Of a stretch of DNA of 39,389 bases, positions 34,803 to 39,389 are shown piece by piece. Numbering within the stretch: the stretch's first letter is position 1; every line of letters starts with the position of its first letter. A model generated the notes under the pieces. It made no database searches. It was not told where the DNA came from and worked only from the letters and a program-made list of their open reading frames with translations. Made by a program: the position numbers and the translations under genes. The stretch comes from Lachnospiraceae bacterium (GTDB lineage Bacteria > Bacillota > Clostridia > Lachnospirales > Lachnospiraceae), in the NCBI GenBank assembly GCA_016283575.1, contig JAEEND010000026.1:1-39389 (forward strand), given 5' to 3'.

Positions 34803-35138
34803 ATGAGTCGATTTACAGCAAATCAATTAAAAGTGATAAGAGAAGAACGAGGATTTTCTCAGAGTGAAGCAGCTAAATATATGCATATCTCGGATAGAAC
34901 ATTGAGAGCTATTGAAGCAAATGAACGCCAGGTAACATCAGATGAGATTATTCAGTTTTCTAGAATCTACCAAGTGGATGTCCGAGAACTTCTATTAGAA
35001 GAATATGTAGAGCAATCTGAAGAACAAATCCTATTTAATAGATACATTTCTTTGTATCGAATCTTTGATCAGCTTGGAGATAAAGATAAAGAGGATGTTG
35101 TCTGGGTACTGAAACAGAGAATAGCGGGATTAATATAG
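34803..35138 (+). CDS. XRE-family transcriptional regulator
   Basis: A 111-aa DNA-binding protein with an N-terminal HTH_3 domain (~5-60): LKVIREERGFSQSEAAKYMHISDRTLRAIE contains the two recognition helices and VTSDEIIQFSRIYQVDVRELL the closing helices. The C-terminal half is helical and charged. AAGGAGG lies 7 bp before the ATG. A 13-bp motif occurs three times upstream and may be its operator. Its codon use and AT richness differ from the neighbouring core genes, which fits acquisition. It is probably not linked to the following oxidoreductase, which has a TATAAT box of its own. Confidence 0.85.
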   Translation: MSRFTANQLKVIREERGFSQSEAAKYMHISDRTLRAIEANERQVTSDEIIQFSRIYQVDVRELLLEEYVEQSEEQILFNRYISLYRIFDQLGDKDKEDVVWVLKQRIAGLI

Positions 35139-35218
35139 GATTTGGTATTTCGTGATGTATGAGGATTAGCTATAATAGAAGGCAGTGAAATTAACAAATC
35201 GTAATTTATGGGGGAACG

Positions 35219-35779
35219 ATGAAAGCACTCATTATAAATTGCAGCCCTGTTCGTACAGGAGCAACTGCGGAGATAGTCAAGCTGGTATCTGATGAGTTAT
35301 CAGTAAAGTACAGTGTAAAAAGTATTTGTATCGATGACTATGCGTTTGCTTTTTGCAGAGGCTGTCGTTCGTGTCACGATACCGCAAAGTGTGTCATGAA
35401 TGATGCGGCAGTCATTGAAGACATCATGCATGAGTATGATGAGGCGGATGTGATTGTCTCTGTTTCTCCGTCTTATTGGGCGGATGTACCGGGGCAGTTC
35501 AAGGCATTTATTGATCGATGCACGCCATGGTGTAATACCCATGAACCGCATGCAACAATTAAGTCTGGAAAGAAGGGCTATGCGATAGCGCTAAGAACCG
35601 GACCAAACATGCCGGAATGCGAGAGAATCATTAGCAGTATTGAGCACTTCTATGGGCATCTGGAGATAGAGTGCGTTGGTCATTTGGGACTCACATCCAT
35701 CGAATACAAAGAGGATGTAGATCCAAGGAAACAGGAGATTGTCGATTTTTGTAGCAAGATAGTAGGAAATAATGATTGA
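35219..35779 (+). CDS. Flavodoxin-fold NAD(P)H-dependent FMN oxidoreductase
   Basis: A 186-aa protein with a flavodoxin-like fold. The N-terminus MKALIINCSPVRTGATAEIV is the FMN phosphate-binding loop of the NADPH-dependent FMN reductase family. CRGCRSCHDTAKCVMNDAAVIEDIM (~49-73) is the cysteine-containing block often seen in iron-sulfur-type family members. VSVSPSYWADVPGQFKAFIDR (~79-99) is the second flavin loop. A TATAAT box is present at 35171-35176. The stop codon overlaps the start of the HsdR fragment by 8 bp. The physiological substrate is unknown. Confidence 0.85.
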   Translation: MKALIINCSPVRTGATAEIVKLVSDELSVKYSVKSICIDDYAFAFCRGCRSCHDTAKCVMNDAAVIEDIMHEYDEADVIVSVSPSYWADVPGQFKAFIDRCTPWCNTHEPHATIKSGKKGYAIALRTGPNMPECERIISSIEHFYGHLEIECVGHLGLTSIEYKEDVDPRKQEIVDFCSKIVGNND

Positions 35780-36710
35780 GATTACGTACTTACAACTCTT
35801 TTTACTAATAACGATTATATGGATTATCACTCGTTTGGTTGTAGCTGCTAAAACAAAAGCATTTTCGATTAAGCGAGAACTCCAACTGTTATTGGTTTAC
35901 GTTAAGGCTTATGAAGCACGTAAGCTTAATGATGGTAAGTTGGGGGTATTTTGGCATACGCAAGGTTCTGGAAAAAGCTATTCTATGCTTTTCTTATCAC
36001 AGAAAATACGTAGAAAGTTTACCGGTTCGCCAACGATTGTTGTTTTAACAGATCGAGAAGAATTAAATACACAGATTAGTGATACTTTTGAAAACTGTGG
36101 TCTATTAGGAAAAACAAAGGCATCACAATTTACAGCCACCAGTGGAGATGACTTAATAGAAAAATTAAAGGGAAATCCAAGTTTTATTTTCACCCTTATA
36201 CAGAAATTTAACAAGAAACCTACAGAACCGATATATCCGGATCATGACATTATTATTATGTCGGATGAGGCACATAGAAGTCAGTATGGAATCTTTGCTG
36301 ACAATATGGTGGGACTATTACCTACAGCATCTAGAATTGGATTTACAGGTACGCCGCTGTTATCAAGTGACAATATTACTGAGCGTACATTTGGTGGTTA
36401 TATTTCAATCTATGACTTTAAGCGTGCTGTAGAAGATAAGGCAACAGTTCCTTTATATTATGAAAATCGTGGTGAGAAGATTCTTGATATCCATAATCCT
36501 GAGATTACGGATGAGATATTGGATGCGATAGAAGCAGCAGACTTAGACGCCGAACAACAGGAAAAATTAGAGCATGAATTTGAAAAAGAAATTCATCTTT
36601 TAACTGCTGAGCCTAGACTTCGTTCCGTTGCAAAAGATTTTGTACAGCACTATACAGACCTTTGGACGAGCGGAAAAGCGATGTTTGTTTGCCTTAATAA
36701 AGTTGCTTAA
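35772..36710 (+). pseudogene. Internal fragment of type I restriction enzyme subunit HsdR
   Basis: The frame has 312 codons, while normal HsdR is about 1000 aa. Residues ~45-312 match the helicase motor: GVFWHTQGSGKSYSM (Walker A, ~59-73), VVLTDREEL, IIIMSDEAHRSQYG (the DEAH box region), RIGFTGTPLL and TVPLYYENR. The N-terminal endonuclease domain is missing. The first ~35 codons are instead a hydrophobic stretch (LFLLITIIWIITRLVV) that does not belong to HsdR. The C-terminus stops after FVCLNKVA, in the middle of the helicase. No hsdM or hsdS is present. I read it as a decayed remnant, joined to foreign sequence at both ends. The start may be accidental; it overlaps the oxidoreductase stop. 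Confidence 0.85.
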
Positions 36711-37041
36711 CTTTTATTCGCCGGAGAAGATTGTAATAAAAGTTTATTTAGTGTAGAGGATCTTAGGATCCTCTTTTTTTTAGAACAGTTATTTCGAAAA
36801 ATAGTTTTAAATTTTCGAAGTGTGCAGATGGGTTCGAAATATGATTTGTCATGCTTTTTGAATGAAATAAAATGTGATGAATAACGTTGAAAGTGCCTCA
36901 TAAAATGTGATAATGTTTATCGAAATGGCTATTTTTTCGTGATAATATGTGATTGGAGGTAACGAGTACATGACTTGAAATAATCATTTATATAGAAAAT
37001 AAACCCATTTTACCAGTAAAACATAGTAAAATGGGCTCTTT
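36711..37041. other. Non-coding scar between HsdR fragment and XRE-membrane gene
   Basis: These 331 bases contain terminator module B (36731-36781). ATGTGAT occurs three times, at 36872-36878, 36905-36911 and 36947-36953, the first two inside the 12-mer ATAAAATGTGAT. A ribosome-binding site GGAGG (36955-36959) is followed by an ATG at 36970 that stops after two codons, like a cut-off gene start. Last is the bidirectional terminator at 37001-37044. No gene is supported. Confidence 0.65.
36731..36781 (+). terminator. Terminator module B
   Basis: AGAGGATC pairs with GATCCTCT around TTAG (36755-36774), followed by T8. The preceding 28 bases (36731-36758) share the pattern TTGTAATAAA...TTTA..GTGTAGAG with 34596-34623, so the XRE-oxidoreductase-HsdR segment is bounded by two related modules. 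Confidence 0.85.
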
Positions 37042-37044
37042 TTA
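37001..37044. terminator. Bidirectional terminator near the XRE-membrane gene
   Basis: CCCATTTTAC (37004-37013) pairs with GTAAAATGGG (37026-37035), with CTCTTTTTAT after it and AT-rich sequence before it. It ends the minus-strand gene at 37042 and would stop plus-strand transcription from the HsdR side. Confidence 0.85.
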
Positions 37045-37635
37045 TAATCCAAGAATAATTTTAAGTAAGAACTTAATTGCCGCTGCTACTGCGAAAGCAA
37101 CAACTGCCATGATGCTATACTGCACAGGCTTTGGCAAATCTGATTCTCTTTTCTGTTTTTTGAACTTGTATAAAAGCCCTGTAGAAATAAAGAAAACCAT
37201 CAATGTAGAAACATAGACTAGAGTCTTGCAGTACAAACGGATCAAATCCGTAGCCTTACTGAAGCCATCAGGTGCAAATAGTTCTAGTATCAGTAGCATT
37301 ACTATTGCTCCAACCCCAAAGAGGCTGTTATTTCTGATATTCTTGATAATTGTTGCTTTTTCTTCACCTGCATAATCTGCCATCTTATCGGCAACTTCTT
37401 TTATTTCTTCATTCATTTTCTCGCTTTTCCTTTCTCCGTCAATAAGCTCCGGAATGCTAATATCATAAAAATCTGCGATTTCCACCAACAGACTGATATC
37501 TGGCATATTGTTTCCGGTTTCCCAACGTGATACTGTTCTTCCTGACACATTTAGCTGTTCTGCCAATTGTTCCTGAGTCAGTTTTTTTTCTTTCCTGAGT
37601 GTTTTTAGGAATGCCCCCACCTTTATTTGATCCAT
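37042..37635 (-). CDS. Membrane-anchored XRE-family regulator
   Basis: A 197-aa protein. The N-terminal HTH_3 domain (~5-65) contains LKTLRKEKKLTQEQLAEQLN, VSGRTVSRWETGNNMPDISLL and FYDISIPELIDGE. A charged linker follows, then three hydrophobic segments at ~108-124, ~142-157 and ~175-196, so it is a DNA-binding protein tethered to the membrane. Such HTH-membrane proteins are common in Firmicutes accessory regions; their ligands are unknown. A longer frame from 37662 is rejected, as AAAGGAGG is 7 bp before the ATG at 37635. A bidirectional terminator lies at its end. Confidence 0.85.
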   Translation of the reverse strand: MDQIKVGAFLKTLRKEKKLTQEQLAEQLNVSGRTVSRWETGNNMPDISLLVEIADFYDISIPELIDGERKSEKMNEEIKEVADKMADYAGEEKATIIKNIRNNSLFGVGAIVMLLILELFAPDGFSKATDLIRLYCKTLVYVSTLMVFFISTGLLYKFKKQKRESDLPKPVQYSIMAVVAFAVAAAIKFLLKIILGL

Positions 37636-37792
37636 CAGCTGTCCTCCTTTCACAGTCAGCATATCCCAAATTCAATCCTTCAAACACGACACAAAGCGAG
37701 AAATGCCATATTTTACTGATTAGACACTCAGATTATACACTATCAAGGAGAAACATTCCAAAATAAACGTTTATAGTCTACGAAAAAAGATA

Positions 37793-37821
37793 TTGACAGT
37801 GCATATCATGACGAGTATATT
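37793..37821 (+). promoter_or_regulatory. Consensus promoter of the attenuated methyltransferase-GNAT unit
   Basis: A perfect TTGACA (37793-37798), 17 bp, then TATATT (37816-37821). The transcript would start about 37828, leaving about 230 nt of leader before the methyltransferase start. Confidence 0.8.
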
Positions 37822-37854
37822 AGTCTCTAATAACTCGAAAGGATAATCTGTGAC

Positions 37855-37968
37855 ATGAAGAATTATTACCTTGTCTCCAATACAGTCACTACCCAGCCCA
37901 CTAACGAAGCCGGCGGGTTTATTACTGTATGCAAGATAAGGTCGAGTTATAAGATGAAATTTAAGTGA
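37855..37968 (+). CDS. 37-codon leader peptide of an attenuator
   Basis: An ORF of 37 codons starting MKNYYLVSN and ending KMKFK, with AAAGGA about 12 bp upstream, rather far for a strong site. No known domain. Codons 5-7 overlap RNA segment 1 (37868-37876), and codons 27-30 overlap segment 2 (37934-37943). Ribosome position on it would therefore decide which RNA stems form before the terminator at 37999. This placement is the main reason to think it is translated; no homologue was searched. Confidence 0.6.
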   Translation: MKNYYLVSNTVTTQPTNEAGGFITVCKIRSSYKMKFK

Positions 37969-38040
37969 TTGAAGATTTCTTTATACTATTAATCATTAAG
38001 ACCTTATCAAACCATAAAAGTTTGGTAAGGTCTATTTTTA
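37868..38040 (+). promoter_or_regulatory. Transcription attenuator with alternative stems
   Basis: Segment 1 (37868-37876) pairs with segment 2 (37934-37942; 8 Watson-Crick pairs and one G-U), continued inward by ATACAGT/ACTGTAT (37880-37886 with 37924-37930). Segment 2 GATAAGGTC (37935-37943) is also perfectly complementary to segment 3 GACCTTATC (38000-38008). Segment 3 is the 5' arm of a terminator whose 3' arm is segment 4 (38020-38033). A ribosome stalled on segment 1 would free segment 2 to pair with 3, removing the terminator. Confidence 0.7.
37999..38040 (+). terminator. Regulated intrinsic terminator before the methyltransferase
   Basis: AGACCTTATCAAAC pairs with GTTTGGTAAGGTCT with one wobble (37999-38012 with 38020-38033), followed by ATTTTTA. 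It lies 18 bp upstream of the methyltransferase start, an attenuator position rather than a gene end. Confidence 0.85.
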
Positions 38041-38057
38041 TATCAGGAGGGATAAAG

Positions 38058-38867
38058 ATGGATTTACATGATTTTGATGATGTAGCAGAGAACTATGATC
38101 TCTATTTGGAGGAAATGTACAGAAACGAAGATAATCATGCGGGATTTCTGGATTTCTATCTGGATTTTGCCAAAGAATACGGAAAAGATGGCGTGATTGA
38201 TATAGCTTGCGGAACCGGAGCTGTTTTGCTTTACCTTGCACAGCATGGGATATTTGCGGATGGTACGGATCTGTCGGAGGCAATGTGCCGGGTTGCGGGT
38301 GAAAAGGCAAGGCGCGAAGGCTTTGATCTTAATATATTCCCGGCGAATATGACAGAATTCAGGAGCAGCAGAAAATACTCCTGTGCGATAATAGCACGAA
38401 GCGGTTTTATGCATCTTATCACGCCTGAATTACAGCGAGCTGCACTTTTAAACATTCGTGAGAACCTGGTGGATGGTGGAATGCTGACCTTTAATACATT
38501 TGATCCGCACCCAGTCTTCCAGGCATAGCAGATGAATACAAAAGACACGGACTATTCTCTGAGACTGGAATATACGAACAAAGAAGGCAGGCGTGAGAGA
38601 CTATATAATGCTATTTCATATGATCCATATACGCAGGTCATGAGCGGGAATTGGAAGTTTGAAACGCTGGACGACAGCGGAGCAGTAATCGGAGAAAGGG
38701 TTCGCCCTTTGAAAATGCGTCAGACTTATCGGCAGGAAATGAGGTATCTGCTGGAACTGACAGGATTTGAGATAGTAAACGTTTATGGCGGATACAACAA
38801 GGAGTCCGGAGAAGGTTCGGCGAAAAATGTTATTTGGTGCGTAAGAAAAAATAAGGTGAGGAGTTGA
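38058..38867 (+). pseudogene. Class I SAM-dependent methyltransferase interrupted by in-frame TAG
   Basis: A single frame of 269 sense-length codons, split by TAG at codon 157 (38526-38528). The first part (156 aa) has SAM motif I VIDIACGTGAVLLYLA (~43-58), then GTDLSEAMC and FMHLITPELQRAALLNIRENLVDGG, with LTFNTFD at the break. The second part, from the next codon to 38867, continues in the same frame (RLEYTNKEGRRERLY... QEMRYLLELTGFEIVNVYGGYNKE). Together they have the length and order of a YdhJ-like methyltransferase. AGGAGG is 7 bp before the ATG at 38058. The substrate is unknown. A nonsense change from a CAG or GAG codon is the simplest cause. A separate ATG at 38532 would not restore a SAM site. 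Confidence 0.75.
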
Positions 38868-38872
38868 TGATC

Positions 38873-39389
38873 ATGGAAAGAAAAATTGAAACTGAGAGAC
38901 TTATATTAAGAACAGTAACAGTGGATGATGCGGAGGCAATTTTTAAGTGGGCGGCTGATCCTGATGTAAATAAATACATGATATATCCGCTGCATAAGGA
39001 CATTAATGTTACCAGAGAATGGCTTAAAAGCAGAGATATAGACGGTAAGGACGAGTTTGATCTTGGCTTTGTGCTCAAGGAGACAGGAGAACTTATCGGG
39101 CAAGGTGGCTTATTTTACCATGGTGAGCTGGATGCCTGGGTGATTGGTTATAACTTAAGAAAAGACTACTGGGGACAGGGACTGGCACTTGAAGCCATAC
39201 AGGCAATCATTGACTATGTGGATAAAGAAAAGGGTGTCCGTGCCATCGTGGGCGAGTTTGCAAAAGAAAACAGTAAGAGCAGGCGCGTAATGGAGAAGCT
39301 TGGAATGACCTATTGGAAAGACGGGCAGTATTCCAAATTTGACGGAAGCGTTACTTTTGAGGCTTGTTGGTACAAAAAGGAGTACAGAT
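38873..39389 (+). CDS. GNAT-family N-acetyltransferase, RimJ/RimL-like (truncated by window end)
   Basis: An open frame of at least 172 codons running to the window edge. The N-terminus ERKIETERLILRTVTVDDAEAIFKW is the RimJ/RimL signature. VIGYNLRKDYWGQGLALEAIQAIIDYV (~95-121) is the acetyl-CoA loop with the W-G-Q-G-L pattern. ENSKSRRVMEKLGMTY is the typical late block. GAGGAG lies 9 bp before the chosen ATG at 38873; an ATG at 38867 overlapping the preceding stop is also in frame. It would be co-transcribed with the methyltransferase under the same attenuator. Substrate unknown; members modify ribosomal proteins, amino acids or antibiotics. Confidence 0.88.
   Translation, partial: MERKIETERLILRTVTVDDAEAIFKWAADPDVNKYMIYPLHKDINVTREWLKSRDIDGKDEFDLGFVLKETGELIGQGGLFYHGELDAWVIGYNLRKDYWGQGLALEAIQAIIDYVDKEKGVRAIVGEFAKENSKSRRVMEKLGMTYWKDGQYSKFDGSVTFEACWYKKEYR

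Noticed and set aside
37965-38057. An upstream extension of the methyltransferase from the GTG at 37965
   Set aside because: It would run through the terminator stem, and AGGAGG precedes the ATG at 38058.
38526-38528. TAG as a recoded codon (pyrrolysine or suppressor tRNA)
   Set aside because: Nothing in the window supports recoding, and other genes here use TAG as a normal stop (ppdK at 34492). A nonsense change is simpler.
1-39389. CRISPR arrays, complete insertion sequences or a prophage
   Set aside because: No regularly spaced repeats, transposase, integrase or phage structural motifs were seen in the window.

Overview
This 39.4 kb window looks like a chromosomal segment of a low-to-mid G+C Gram-positive anaerobe, most likely a Lachnospiraceae member (Butyrivibrio-like Clostridia). 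The assignment is inferred from the gene families: the dgt-dnaG-rpoD-trmK macrosynteny, an 874-aa pyruvate phosphate dikinase, YkpA-type ABC-F, an ABC_trans_CmpB-like membrane protein, paired CobW proteins, and strong AGGAGG ribosome-binding sites. No search was run.

Layout. (1) 1-5.3 kb: a possible gene tail at the left edge, tRNA-Leu(AAG) on the minus strand, a PAS-GGDEF-EAL c-di-GMP protein, a small FliD_C-like protein, tRNA-Leu(CAG), and a membrane-anchored TPR/MORN protein. (2) 5.4-12.1 kb: core information genes dgt, dnaG, rpoD and trmK, a nucleoside kinase with a ThrRS-like N-terminus, and the RNase P RNA (rnpB). (3) 12.1-15.8 kb: a trypsin-like protease, a CobW/COG0523 metal GTPase with a His/Asp-rich stretch, a second CobW-like GTPase fused to a YcgQ/DUF1980-like C-terminus, and a CmpB-like membrane protein. 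(4) 15.8-17.8 kb, minus strand: nitroreductase, then pyrB-pyrI. (5) 18.0-22.8 kb: a MATE transporter overlapping a folate operon folC-folE-folP-folB/K. (6) 22.9-34.5 kb: a GH17 glucanase-like enzyme and a DUF5050 protein (minus), a DUF815 ATPase-maf-acidic protein-PHP phosphatase-HAD run (plus), an ABC-F ATPase (minus), manA, and ppdK with a foldable three-way-junction leader RNA.

(7) 34.5-39.4 kb is accessory sequence, more AT-rich and less tightly packed. It holds an XRE regulator with three upstream copies of a 13-bp motif, a flavodoxin-fold oxidoreductase, an internal fragment of a type I restriction HsdR, and a membrane-anchored XRE regulator. The right edge holds the most interesting element: a consensus promoter, a 37-codon leader ORF, mutually exclusive RNA stems and an intrinsic terminator in front of a SAM methyltransferase gene and a GNAT acetyltransferase gene. 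The four RNA segments pair as 1:2, 2:3 and 3:4, as in ribosome-stalling attenuators that control antibiotic-resistance genes. The methyltransferase frame carries one in-frame TAG, so it is either recently inactivated or a sequencing error.

How the genes work together: the core blocks are compact operons with overlapping or 1-3 bp gene junctions (maf/DUF815, MATE/folC, folP/folB, pyrB/pyrI), separated by clear rho-independent terminators. Most starts were set by the ribosome-binding site. All functional names rest on recognised motifs read by eye.
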